Shown here piece by piece: positions 1 through 8,445 of a stretch of 64,000 nucleotides of DNA. How positions within the stretch are numbered: position 1 is the stretch's first letter; each line of letters begins with the position of its first letter. The position numbers were made by a program, and so were the translations under genes. Source of the DNA: Burkholderiaceae bacterium (GTDB taxonomy: Bacteria; Pseudomonadota; Gammaproteobacteria; Burkholderiales; Burkholderiaceae_C); assembly GCA_018780645.1 (NCBI GenBank), contig JADMJJ010000029.1, positions 1 through 64,000 on the forward strand, given 5' to 3'. The notes under the pieces are model-generated. The model had not been told where the DNA came from and searched no databases. It saw only the letters and a list, made by a program, of their open reading frames with translations.

Positions 1-53
1 ATGCCGGGTGGTGTGGGAGGGGCTCGGCCGACAATGGCTGACCCCTATCCCGA

Positions 54-1304
54 TCAGGCCTCGATCTCCTTGAGGCAGCGCGCCAGGCTGCTGGCGCTGG
101 GCTTGTCGACGAACAGGCAGCGCTTGCCGGTGCGCTTGCAGTGGTCCTTGACCCGCCAGTAGGCGCCGTGGCTGACGCAGCCGGTCTGGCAGATCACCAG
201 ATCGGCGGCGGCCAGGCTGGATTCGAGCTGGGCGGCGGTGTGGTCCTCGCCGCCATCGTGGTGCAGAAAGCGACCGCCGGTGCCCTCGATCAAACGCCTG
301 TAGACCGGCACGCTGGCGGTACGGCCGCCGACGCAGAGGATGGACTGGTCCTTGAGCGTGACCAGGTCGGGCTCGTCCGCGGCGACGGCCTCCTCGGCCA
401 GGCTGAGCGCCTGCAGCTGCGCGGCCAGGGCAAGGGCCCGCTGCGCCTCGCGCTCCGCCTGCTGCTGCCAATCCAGGCGCTGGCGCTCCAGCGCCTGTGA
501 GCGCAGGACCTGCTCTTCCAGGCGCCGCGTCAACTCGGCCCGGCTCTGCAGGCCGGGGCTGAGCGCCTCCAGCTGCTGCAGGTCCTGCTGGGCGGCGTGC
601 AGCGCAGAGGCCTTGGCCACAGCTTCGGCGCGGGCGCGTATCAAGGCCTGCTGCAGCGCCTCGACCTGTTCGGCCCGGGTCTGCAGCTCCCGGGTGCAGC
701 GCTGCTGCAGGGTGGCCAGCTGACGGGCCAGCACCGCGTTTTCGTCCAGCACCTCGTCCAGGCGCTGCAGATCGGCCCGGTTGCAGGCGCCCACCTGGTG
801 CTGAATCATGTGCACCTCGCGGCAGACCTGCTCGCGTAAGCCATCGCTGCAACGAGCGTGAGTCAAGGTTGCCCATAGCGCGCCGGAAATATCCGCGCCC
901 CGCTGTGCCTCGGTCCACAGGCCGGCCAGCTGCTCGGTCGTCTTGGCCTGGGCAAATCGGCGCAGCGCCGGCAGATGGCGGCGGTCCAGCTCGCGATGAA
1001 TCGCCTCGGCCACCGGGCCACGCCTCGCGCACTCCGCCACGGCGCCGACATGAGCCTCATAGTCGTCCAGCCGGGCCTGGGCGCCGGTGAACTTGGCCAG
1101 CAGGCGGCGCAGCGCCGGCATCGGCAGGCACACGCCCATCAGCGGGCAATGGGTGCTGTGCGGCAAGTCCCAGAGGCGGTGGCGGCGCGAGCCCCGTGTC
1201 TCGGGCAGGGTCGCGATGGAGCGCAGGCGCTCGTTCAGCGCGCCGCCCAGGCGCAAGGTGGCCGGACTGACCAGGGTTGGCTGCGGTTTGAGCTCGTCAC
1301 ACAT
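54..1304 (-). CDS. DUF2325 domain protein with Cys/His N-terminal motif
   Basis: A 416-residue protein of unknown function. Residues about 321-416 form a DUF2325 domain (SILCVGGRTASVPVYRRLIE, then HHDGGEDH and DLVICQTGCVSHGAYW). Residues about 190-300 are rich in Glu, Gln, Ala, Leu and Arg and look like a coiled coil. Near residues 49-60 there is an HSTHCPLMGVCLP motif that could bind a metal or heme; that is inference. The start is well supported by AAGGAGG just upstream of the ATG. A perfect palindrome resembling a Fur box lies 29-49 bases upstream, so iron control is plausible. It diverges from a MocR regulator. The biochemical role is not known to me. Confidence 0.85.
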   Translation of the reverse strand: MCDELKPQPTLVSPATLRLGGALNERLRSIATLPETRGSRRHRLWDLPHSTHCPLMGVCLPMPALRRLLAKFTGAQARLDDYEAHVGAVAECARRGPVAEAIHRELDRRHLPALRRFAQAKTTEQLAGLWTEAQRGADISGALWATLTHARCSDGLREQVCREVHMIQHQVGACNRADLQRLDEVLDENAVLARQLATLQQRCTRELQTRAEQVEALQQALIRARAEAVAKASALHAAQQDLQQLEALSPGLQSRAELTRRLEEQVLRSQALERQRLDWQQQAEREAQRALALAAQLQALSLAEEAVAADEPDLVTLKDQSILCVGGRTASVPVYRRLIEGTGGRFLHHDGGEDHTAAQLESSLAAADLVICQTGCVSHGAYWRVKDHCKRTGKRCLFVDKPSASSLARCLKEIEA

Positions 1305-1332
1305 GACATTCCTCCTTGAGAGCTCACATCTT

Positions 1333-1353
1333 AAATGCGAATCGTTCGCATTT
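1333..1353. promoter_or_regulatory. Fur-box-like palindrome
   Basis: AAATGCGAA-TCG-TTCGCATTT is a perfect inverted repeat with 9-base arms. Its composition and 19-21 base length match Fur operators of the AATGCGAAT-type seen in betaproteobacteria. It lies between the divergent DUF2325 and MocR genes and could control both. Fur binding is inferred from sequence only. Confidence 0.6.
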
Positions 1354-1376
1354 GTGGCTTATCGCACAATGCCGAC

Positions 1377-2786
1377 GTGACGCTCTATGAAAACTACGCC
1401 GACGAGATCTCCCGGCTGATCGCCAGCGGCACGCTGCGCGCCGGCGACCCGCTGCCGTCGGTGCGCCAGGCGCGGGCCAGCCGGGGCATCAGCGCCTCAA
1501 CCGTGTTCCAGGCCTACCACCTGCTGGAGGCCCGCGGTCTCGTGCGGGCACGGCCCCGCTCGGGCTACTACGTGCTGCCGCGCCCCTTGATGCGCGAGGC
1601 GCCACCGCCCTCGCGGCCGCTGGCCGGTTCGCACAGCGTGGCCGTCAGCGAGCTGGTGTTCGAGGTGCTCAGCGCGGTCAAGTCCCGCGACATCGCACCG
1701 CTGGGCTCGGCCTTTCCCAGCCCCGAGCTGTTTCCGTTGGAGGCGCTGCGCCGCGCGATGAATGCCGGCATGCGCAAGCTCAAGCCCTGGAGCGCGGTGG
1801 ACGATCTTCCGCCCGGTCATGAGCCCCTGCGGCGCCAGATCGCCAAACGCTATCTGCGCCTGGGCATGAGCGTGACGCCGGAGCAGATCGTGCTCAGCAA
1901 CGGCGCACTGGACGGCCTGAACCTGTGCCTGCAGGCGGTGACAAAGCCGGGCGACGCGGTGGTCGTCGAATCGCCCTGCTTCTATGCCGCGCTGCAGGCG
2001 CTGGAGCGGCTGGGGCTGAAGGCCATCGAGGTTGCGACGGACAGCGCCGAGGGCATCGACCTGGCCGCGCTGGCCCGTCTGCTGGAGCGCCGCAAACCAC
2101 AGGCCGTCTGGCTGATGACCAGCTTCCAGAACCCGCTGGGCAGCCTGATGCCCAATGACAAGAAGCGCGCCCTGGTCGAGCTGCTGAACCGCCACCAGGT
2201 GCCGCTGATCGAGGACGATGTCTATGCCGAGCTCTATCACGGTGAGTCAGCGCCACTGCCGGCCAAGGCCTTCGACACCGAGGGCCTGGTACTGCATTGT
2301 AGTTCCTTCTCGAAGAGCCTCGCGCCGGGCTACCGTGTCGGCTGGGCGCTGCCGGGGCGCTATGCGGAGCGTGTCGCAAGGCTGAAGCTGATGACCAGCC
2401 TGTCGGGCTCCATCCCCGCCCAGGCGGCGCTGGCCGAGTATCTGCAGGACGGCGCCTTCGACCGCCATCTGGCGCAGATGCGGCGAAGGCTGCTGACCCA
2501 GCAGCAGCAGATGCTGGCGGCGCTGGAACAGCACTTCCCGGCCGGCACGCGTCTGACACGGCCGCTGGGCGGCTACTTCGTCTGGGTCGAGCTGCCGTCG
2601 CAGATCGATGCGCTGGCCCTGCACCGGGCGGCCGCGCAGCATGCGATCAGCCTGGCGCCGGGGCCGATGTTCTCGGCGAGGGCCGAGTTCCGCCACTGCC
2701 TGCGGCTCAATACCGGCCATCCGTGGACGGAGCAGGTCGAGCAGGCCGTGGTCAGGCTTGGGGCGCTGGCCGCAGCTCAGCCTTGA
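1377..2786 (+). CDS. MocR-type PLP-dependent transcriptional regulator
   Basis: A GntR-type winged helix at the N-terminus (residues about 1-65, ADEISRL...LPSVRQARASRG...STVFQAYHLLEARGL) is fused to a fold-type I aminotransferase domain. The PLP lysine is K313 in SSFSKSLAPGYRVGW. Proteins of this family (PdxR/MocR) use an aminotransferase-like domain as effector sensor and usually act on a neighbouring promoter. I chose the GTG at 1377 (VTLYENYADE) because family members begin at this point and because the upstream in-frame ATG at 1335 sits inside the Fur-like palindrome. No good Shine-Dalgarno sequence is visible for either start. The target gene is unknown; the divergent DUF2325 gene and the downstream oxidoreductase are candidates. 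Confidence 0.85.
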   Translation: MTLYENYADEISRLIASGTLRAGDPLPSVRQARASRGISASTVFQAYHLLEARGLVRARPRSGYYVLPRPLMREAPPPSRPLAGSHSVAVSELVFEVLSAVKSRDIAPLGSAFPSPELFPLEALRRAMNAGMRKLKPWSAVDDLPPGHEPLRRQIAKRYLRLGMSVTPEQIVLSNGALDGLNLCLQAVTKPGDAVVVESPCFYAALQALERLGLKAIEVATDSAEGIDLAALARLLERRKPQAVWLMTSFQNPLGSLMPNDKKRALVELLNRHQVPLIEDDVYAELYHGESAPLPAKAFDTEGLVLHCSSFSKSLAPGYRVGWALPGRYAERVARLKLMTSLSGSIPAQAALAEYLQDGAFDRHLAQMRRRLLTQQQQMLAALEQHFPAGTRLTRPLGGYFVWVELPSQIDALALHRAAAQHAISLAPGPMFSARAEFRHCLRLNTGHPWTEQVEQAVVRLGALAAAQP

Positions 2787-2887
2787 GCCCGGCCGGTGGC
2801 ATCTCTCCATCAAGACCCCGCGCGCGCTGAGGCCAGCGCCTTCGTGCGAGGCTTGCACCTCTCCATCGCCGACCCGAAAGAATCTTG

Positions 2888-3892
2888 ATGACCACGATGC
2901 ACGCAATCCAGTACCGCCGCACCGGCCCCGCGAAAGATGTGCTGGATCTGCTGCTTCTGCCGCTGCCCACACCCGGCCCCGGCGAACTGCGGGTCAAGGT
3001 GCTGGCCTCGGGCGTCAATCCCTCCGACGTGAAGGCCCGCCGTGGCGTGCAGATACGCCATCCCGAGGTGATTCCACACAGCGATGGCGCCGGCATCGTC
3101 GATGCGCTGGGCGAGGGCGTGCCGGCAGCGCGGCTCGGCCAGCGCGTCTGGCTCTACAACGCGCAGTGGCGCCGGCCCCAGGGCACGGCAGCGGAGTACA
3201 TCGTCGTGCCGGCCGCACTGGCCGTGCCCATGCCCGAGGGTCTGGGCTTTGCCGAGGCGGCCTGCCTGGGCATTCCGGCGCTGACCGCCTGGGAGGCCGT
3301 GCATGGCGAGGGGCCGGTGGCCGGCCAGACCCTGCTGGTGCAGGGCGGCGCCGGTGCCGTGGGCCACTACGCGGTGCAATTTGCGGCCCGGGCCGGGGCG
3401 CGGGTCATTGCCACCGTCAGCTCGGCCGACAAGGCCCGCCATGCCCTGGCCGCCGGCGCCGAGGCGGCGATCGACTACAAGAGCGAGGATCTGGTCGCGC
3501 GGGTGGCAGCGTTGACCGGCGAGCGCGGCGTCGATCGGGTCATCGAGGTCAATCTCAGTGCCAATGCCGGGCTCTACACCCGCCTGATCGTGCCCCAGGG
3601 AAGGGTCACGGTCTATGGCTCCGACGACTGGCAGGCCAGACTGCCGCTGAACGACTATCTGGTCCACGGCCTGGGCTTGCGCTTCTTCATCGTCTACGAA
3701 CTGACGCCCGCGCAGCGCGCGGCCGGCATCGCCGGCGTGCACCAGGCCATCGCCGAGGGTTGGCTGCGGCACCAGGTGGCGGCGCGTTTCCCGCTGGCGC
3801 AGACCGTCGCCGCGCACGAGATGGTCGAGCAGGGACGCCAGATCGGCAACGTCGTCGTGCTGCCCTGGGGCAACGAGGCGGCGGACGACTGA
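2888..3892 (+). CDS. NADPH:quinone oxidoreductase, zinc-less MDR family
   Basis: A 334-residue medium-chain reductase of the quinone oxidoreductase / zeta-crystallin group. The N-terminal GroES-like domain (GPGELRVKVLASGVNPSDVK) is followed by a Rossmann domain with GGAGAVGHYAVQFA as nucleotide-binding loop near residue 155. No structural zinc cysteine cluster is present, as expected for the quinone reductase branch. The ATG at 2888 is preceded by GAAAGAA; a TTG three bases earlier is less likely. It probably carries out NADPH-dependent reduction of a quinone or enone in the cytoplasm. It lies 100 bases after the MocR gene on the same strand. The substrate cannot be told from sequence. Confidence 0.88.
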   Translation: MTTMHAIQYRRTGPAKDVLDLLLLPLPTPGPGELRVKVLASGVNPSDVKARRGVQIRHPEVIPHSDGAGIVDALGEGVPAARLGQRVWLYNAQWRRPQGTAAEYIVVPAALAVPMPEGLGFAEAACLGIPALTAWEAVHGEGPVAGQTLLVQGGAGAVGHYAVQFAARAGARVIATVSSADKARHALAAGAEAAIDYKSEDLVARVAALTGERGVDRVIEVNLSANAGLYTRLIVPQGRVTVYGSDDWQARLPLNDYLVHGLGLRFFIVYELTPAQRAAGIAGVHQAIAEGWLRHQVAARFPLAQTVAAHEMVEQGRQIGNVVVLPWGNEAADD

Positions 3893-3955
3893 TACGGTTG
3901 TTTTTTCGGCCAACTGGCGCTGTTGCGCGTCGGACGGCTCGGGCATAGTGGCGGA

Positions 3956-4690
3956 GTGAATCTCTCAGCCACCCTTTCGAAGCCGCTGCTGGCCCTGTGC
4001 TTTTCGCTGCTGGCCGGCCACACCGAAGCCCAGACCACGCCCGCCAGGATCGAGGACAGCATGACCCAGCGCGTGCTGGCCTGCACCACCTGCCATGGCA
4101 AGCAGGGCCGCGCCGCGCCCGACGGCTATTACCCGCGCATCGCCGGCAAGCCGGCCGGCTATCTGTACAACCAGTTGCTGAACTTCCGCGACGGCCGGCG
4201 CCACTACGGTCTGATGGACGAACTGGTGGCGCCGCTGTCCGACGCCTATCTGCGCGAGATCGCCGAACACTTCGCGGCGCTGGACCTGCCCTATGCTGCG
4301 CCGCCGCCCGGCAGCGCCAGCTCTGCTTTGCTGCAACGAGGGCAGGATCTGGCGACGCTCGGTGATCCGGGGCGCCGCTTACCGGCTTGCGTGCAATGCC
4401 ATGGCGCCAAGCTCACCGGCCTGGCCCCGGCGATACCCGGCCTGCTGGGTCTGCCGCGCGACTATCTGAACGGCCAGCTGGGCGCCTGGAAATCCGGCCA
4501 GCGCCACGCCCACACGCCGGACTGCATGGGCCAGATCGCCAAGACCCTGAGCCTGGATGACATTGCCGCCGTCTCGCAATGGCTGGCCGCCCAGCCGCTG
4601 CCGGCCGCGCCCAAGGCGGTGGCCGAGCTGCCGGCACCGCTGCCGCTGAGCTGCGGTGGCGTGCCGCAGGCCCACAAGGGGCAGCCATGA
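3956..4690 (+). CDS. Diheme c-type cytochrome, periplasmic
   Basis: About 244 residues with a signal peptide (residues 1-26, ending HTEAQ) and two heme-binding motifs, CTTCH near residue 43 and CVQCH about 100 residues later. It belongs to the cytochrome c4/c553-like two-domain class of electron carriers. I chose the GTG at 3956 because it places the hydrophobic signal sequence at the very N-terminus; longer in-frame starts would add polar residues before it. Its stop overlaps the start of the next cytochrome gene (ATGA), so the two are translationally coupled and probably function together as an electron-transfer chain for a periplasmic or membrane dehydrogenase that is not encoded next to them. 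Confidence 0.85.
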   Translation: MNLSATLSKPLLALCFSLLAGHTEAQTTPARIEDSMTQRVLACTTCHGKQGRAAPDGYYPRIAGKPAGYLYNQLLNFRDGRRHYGLMDELVAPLSDAYLREIAEHFAALDLPYAAPPPGSASSALLQRGQDLATLGDPGRRLPACVQCHGAKLTGLAPAIPGLLGLPRDYLNGQLGAWKSGQRHAHTPDCMGQIAKTLSLDDIAAVSQWLAAQPLPAAPKAVAELPAPLPLSCGGVPQAHKGQP

Positions 4691-5955
4691 AGCGGGCGCT
4701 GAAAATCGGCCTGGGACTGCTGGGCCTTGCTGCGTTCGCGGTCGCCCTCGTCTGGGCGCTGAATGTGCGCGACGAATCGCCGCTGACCGACAGGCCCGCC
4801 GCGGCACCCAGCGCCGAGCAGATCCGCCGCGGCGAGTACCTGGCCCGCGCCGGCAACTGCGCCGCCTGCCACACCGCCCGCGGTGGCGTGCCCTATGCCG
4901 GTGGCAAGGGCATTGACACGCCCTTCGGCACCCTGTTTGCAGGCAATCTGACACCGGATCCGGCCACCGGCCTGGGCGGCTGGACCGCCGATGAGTTCTG
5001 GCGCGCGCTGCACAATGGCCGAGGCAAGGACGGCCGCCTGCTCTACCCGGCCTTCCCCTATGCCAACTTCACCCGGATCAGCCGCGGCGATGCCGATGCG
5101 ATCTACGCCTATCTGCGCAGCCTGCCGGCGGTGACGCAAGCGGCGCCCGCACACGAGCTGCGCTTTCCCTACAACACCCAGGCCGCGCTGGCGGTCTGGC
5201 GGGCGCTGTACTTCAGCCCTGGCGTGCAACAGAACGAGCCTGCGCAAAGCGTCAGCTGGAACCGTGGCGCCTACCTGGTGCAGGGCCTGGGCCATTGCAA
5301 CGCCTGCCATGCCGCGCGCAACAGCTGGGGCGCCAGCGAGTCCGGCCTGGGCGGCGGGCTGATCCCGATGCAGGGCTGGTACGCCCCCTCGCTGGCCGAC
5401 ACCGCCCAGGCCAGCGTGGCGCACTGGGAGTTGGGGGAGATCGTCAGCCTGTTCAAGACCGGCATGGCGCGCGGCGCCAGCGTGTCCGGGCCGATGAGCG
5501 AGGTGGTGCGCGGCAGCACCCAGCACCTTGGCGACCCCGATCTGCGTGCGATGGCCGGCTATCTGAAAGCCTTGCCCCAGAAGGCGCCGATACGGGCCAA
5601 GGCCGCAGCCGTGATACCCGAGCAGCGCCTGGGCGCCGAGGTCTACGCGCAGCACTGCGCCAGTTGCCACGGCAGGCAGGGCCAGGGCGAACCGGGCATC
5701 TATCCGGCGCTGGCCGGCAATCGCGCGGTGACGATGGAGCCCGGCGTCAATGTGCTGCGCACGATCCTGCAGGGAGGATTTGCGCCGGCCACCGAAGCCC
5801 ATCCGAGGCCCTTCGGCATGCCGCCGTTCGCGGTGGCCTTGAGCGACGCAGAGATCGCCGCCGTCGCCAGCCATGTGCGCCAGCAATGGGGCAACACGGC
5901 CTCGCCGCTGACGGCGTTCGAGGTCAGCCGGGCGCGGGGTAAACGAGCGGATTGA
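4687..5955 (+). CDS. Triheme membrane-anchored cytochrome c (dehydrogenase subunit type)
   Basis: A 422-residue protein with an uncleaved-looking N-terminal membrane segment (residues 6-26) and three heme sites: CAACH (58-62), CNACH (204-208) and CASCH (324-328). The three-domain layout matches the cytochrome subunit of membrane alcohol, gluconate and aldehyde dehydrogenases (AdhB/GndC type), which pass electrons from a periplasmic dehydrogenase to ubiquinone. The ATG overlaps the TGA of the diheme cytochrome gene. No PQQ or flavin dehydrogenase subunit lies in this neighbourhood. Related cytochromes are known to serve IorAB-type molybdenum hydroxylases, and one such pair is encoded at 59.0-61.6 kb in this window, but a link is only a guess. 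Confidence 0.87.
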   Translation: MKRALKIGLGLLGLAAFAVALVWALNVRDESPLTDRPAAAPSAEQIRRGEYLARAGNCAACHTARGGVPYAGGKGIDTPFGTLFAGNLTPDPATGLGGWTADEFWRALHNGRGKDGRLLYPAFPYANFTRISRGDADAIYAYLRSLPAVTQAAPAHELRFPYNTQAALAVWRALYFSPGVQQNEPAQSVSWNRGAYLVQGLGHCNACHAARNSWGASESGLGGGLIPMQGWYAPSLADTAQASVAHWELGEIVSLFKTGMARGASVSGPMSEVVRGSTQHLGDPDLRAMAGYLKALPQKAPIRAKAAAVIPEQRLGAEVYAQHCASCHGRQGQGEPGIYPALAGNRAVTMEPGVNVLRTILQGGFAPATEAHPRPFGMPPFAVALSDAEIAAVASHVRQQWGNTASPLTAFEVSRARGKRAD

Positions 5956-6008
5956 CGCTCGGCAAAGGCCGGTAGCATGCGCGGCGAATCGTCACCAGGA
6001 CACCGCCC

Positions 6009-7793
6009 ATGCTGCCATCGGCCCGCCTCGCCCTTCTGCTCATCAGCACAGTCCTGACCGCCGGCGGCTGGGCCGCCGCGCCGCCCGCGCTGAGGACCGA
6101 GGCCGAGCGCTCCGGCTTCACGACGACGGGCCGCTACGAGGAAGTCCAGCAGCTCTGCACCGAGTTCCAGAAGGCCTACCCGCGCTCGGTGCGCTGCACC
6201 GAGTTCGGTCGCACACCCGAGGGCCGGCCCATGCTGGCGCTGATCGTCTCGCAAACAGGCGCCCTGCATCCGGCCGAGAAGCGGCGCCAGAATCTGCCGG
6301 CGGTGCTGATACAGGGCGGCATCCATGCCGGCGAGATCGATGGCAAGGACGCCGGTTTTCTGGCCCTGCGCGAGATCCTGCAGGGCCGGGCCGCCAAGGG
6401 CGTGCTGGCCCGGCAGGTGTTGGTGTTCGTGCCGGTGTTCAACGTCGATGGTCACGAGCGCTTCGGGCGCTGGAACCGGCCGAATCAGCGCGGCCCCGAG
6501 CAGATGGGCTGGCGCACGACGGCGCAGAACCACAATCTGAACCGCGACTACGCCAAGGCTCAGAGCCCCGAAATGCAGGCCATGCTGCGCCTGGTCAATC
6601 AATGGGACCCGCTGGCCACGATAGATCTGCACGTCACCGACGGCGCCCAGTTCGAGCATGACGTGTCCATCCAGGTCGAACCGCTGCATGGCGGCGACGC
6701 CGGCCTGCGCCCAGCCGGTACAGTTTTTCGCGACGGCGTGATCGCCGATCTGGCCGCGCAAGGCTCGCTGCCTCTGCCCTTCTATCCCTCGTTCACCATC
6801 GATGACGACCCCAGCTCGGGCATCGTGGACAGCGTGTTCCCGCCGCGTTTCTCGTCGGGCTACTTCCTGCTGCGCAATCGTTTCGGCATGCTGGTCGAGA
6901 CGCACTCCTGGAAGGACTATGCAACCCGCGTGCGGGTGACGCGCAACACGATAGTCTCGGTGCTGGAGCAGATGGCACGCCACGGCAGCGACTGGCAAGC
7001 TCTGGCCCTGGCCGCCGACGCGCGCAGCGCCGCACTCGCCGGTCAAGCGGTGGCGCTGAGCTACGAGGCCACGGCCAGGACGCGGCAGATCGCGTTCCGC
7101 GGCTATGCCTATGAGCGCGGACCGTCGGACATCTCGGGCGCCTTCATGACACGGTACGACGAGACAAGGCCGCAGATATGGAACATGCCGGTGCGCGACG
7201 AGGTGCTGCCGGCGCTGCAGGTGAAGGCGCCGCTGGCCGGCTACCTGGTGCCGGCCGCCCAGGCCGGCCTGGTGGCGGCCAAGCTGAGCCTGCACCAAAT
7301 CCAGTTCCACACCCTGGACACCGCGCTGCCGGCGGCCGAGCTGGAGGCTTTTCGCGCCTCGACCCTGCGCTTCGAACCGCAGTCGGTCGAGGGCCAGCAG
7401 CGCCTGAGCGTGCAGGGGGCCTGGGCGCCCGAGCGCCGCGCGCTGCCGGCCGGCAGCCTGTTCGTGCCCATTGCCCAACCCAAGGCCCAGCTGCTGATGG
7501 CCTTGCTGGAACCGCTGGCGCCGGACTCGTTGCTGGCCTGGGGACTGTTCAACAATCACTTCGAGCGCAAGGAATACATGGAGGCCTATGTGGCCGAGGC
7601 GGTGGCACGCGAACAGCTGGCGGCCGACCCGACCCTCGCCGCCGCCTTTCGCGACAAGCTGAGGGCCGAGCCGGAGTTCGCCAAGAGCGCGCGGGCGCGG
7701 CTGGAGTTCTTTGCCCGCCGCCACAGCTCCTGGGACGACCGCTGGGCCTTGTATCCGGTGCTGCGCACCGACAAGGTGCCACCGACCCGCTGA
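6009..7793 (+). CDS. Secreted M14 family zinc carboxypeptidase-like peptidase
   Basis: A 594-residue exported protein: signal peptide at residues 1-23, then an M14 peptidase domain. Zinc ligands are visible as H106-x2-E109 in GGIHAGEIDGKDAG and H208 in TIDLHVTDG; HNLNRDYAK is the substrate-binding segment and the ETHSWKDY stretch likely holds the catalytic Glu. A C-terminal half of about 280 residues carries no motif I recognise. Members hydrolyse C-terminal residues from peptides or process peptidoglycan peptides. The gene stands alone, 53 bases after the cytochrome gene. The substrate is unknown. Confidence 0.85.
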   Translation: MLPSARLALLLISTVLTAGGWAAAPPALRTEAERSGFTTTGRYEEVQQLCTEFQKAYPRSVRCTEFGRTPEGRPMLALIVSQTGALHPAEKRRQNLPAVLIQGGIHAGEIDGKDAGFLALREILQGRAAKGVLARQVLVFVPVFNVDGHERFGRWNRPNQRGPEQMGWRTTAQNHNLNRDYAKAQSPEMQAMLRLVNQWDPLATIDLHVTDGAQFEHDVSIQVEPLHGGDAGLRPAGTVFRDGVIADLAAQGSLPLPFYPSFTIDDDPSSGIVDSVFPPRFSSGYFLLRNRFGMLVETHSWKDYATRVRVTRNTIVSVLEQMARHGSDWQALALAADARSAALAGQAVALSYEATARTRQIAFRGYAYERGPSDISGAFMTRYDETRPQIWNMPVRDEVLPALQVKAPLAGYLVPAAQAGLVAAKLSLHQIQFHTLDTALPAAELEAFRASTLRFEPQSVEGQQRLSVQGAWAPERRALPAGSLFVPIAQPKAQLLMALLEPLAPDSLLAWGLFNNHFERKEYMEAYVAEAVAREQLAADPTLAAAFRDKLRAEPEFAKSARARLEFFARRHSSWDDRWALYPVLRTDKVPPTR

Positions 7794-8445
7794 GTGGCAT
7801 CGATGACAAGAACCGCAAGACCTGCCCCTGAAATGGCACAACTGAAAACACGGCTGCCTTGTTCTTACAAAATAGAAAGGGGAAGTGATGACAACCTGCG
7901 GCCATCACTCTTGCGGAGGATGGGCGGCTCGGGCAGACTTTGCTTGACTTTGCGAAGTTCGGTTCCTCCCCCCGTCCAAAGCACACCTCTATGTACAGCC
8001 CTCCAAGACCTCTGCATCTGCGCACCGCCTTCGCCAGGCTCACCGATATGGCGGTGATGGTGCTGGTCTGGCTGGCCGTTCTGCTGCTCGCCTTCGCCTG
8101 AGCCTTCCGGCGCAGGTTTGAGCCCGGGCCCGCCCCGCCCGCCCGAACCGATTTCCAGTCCCGGCAGGCTCGCGGCAAGCACCGGGAGCCCCCAAACGTG
8201 GCTCAACCGCAACCTTGCCGGGCGCACAACGCACGGTCGTGCTGTCAAGCAGCAATCGAAACAAGGGCGGGTTTTCCCTTTTGCTGACGCGCAACATCCA
8301 TTGGAATTCCCTATGCCGCTTGCGCATGGCGGAATCCGAAGATCACGGCCCACGGGTTGAAGTGGCCGGGCGCGGCAAATCATGAGTTTGCCGCCCGCTG
8401 CTCGACACCCGTCGTCCCACCCACGATTGCACAAGGAGTTCGCTG
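7794..8445. other. 650-base gene-poor intergenic region upstream of TonB receptor
   Basis: No conventional gene is evident. Two short + strand reading frames deserve mention: 7888-7947 (19 codons, beginning MTTCGHHSCGG, after the purine-rich AAAGGGGAAG) and 7991-8101 (36 codons, with a C-terminal hydrophobic stretch AVMVLVWLAVLLLAFA typical of a single-pass membrane peptide but without a good ribosome site). Near the receptor start an inverted repeat, GCGGCAAA-7-TTTGCCGC at 8372-8394, could be an operator or an mRNA hairpin. I see no riboswitch that I can name. Confidence 0.4.
8372..8394. promoter_or_regulatory. Inverted repeat upstream of TonB receptor
   Basis: GCGGCAAA (8372-8379) and TTTGCCGC (8387-8394) are exact reverse complements separated by TCATGAG. 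The repeat ends 51 bases before the receptor ATG. It may be a regulator-binding site or a leader hairpin; no T-run follows, so it is not a simple terminator. Confidence 0.35.

Noticed and set aside
1335-1376. ATG at 1335 as start of the MocR regulator
   Set aside because: It lies inside the Fur-like palindrome, has no ribosome site, and adds residues not seen at the family N-terminus.
5700-7841. Over 700-codon minus-strand frame opposite the cytochrome and M14 genes
   Set aside because: Composition is His/Gln/Arg/Gly-rich as expected for an antisense shadow; the plus-strand genes have motifs, signal peptides and ribosome sites.
7865-8434. Minus-strand frame in the gap before the TonB receptor
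   Set aside because: No ribosome site, no family likeness and low-complexity Arg/Gly/Pro composition; treated as intergenic.
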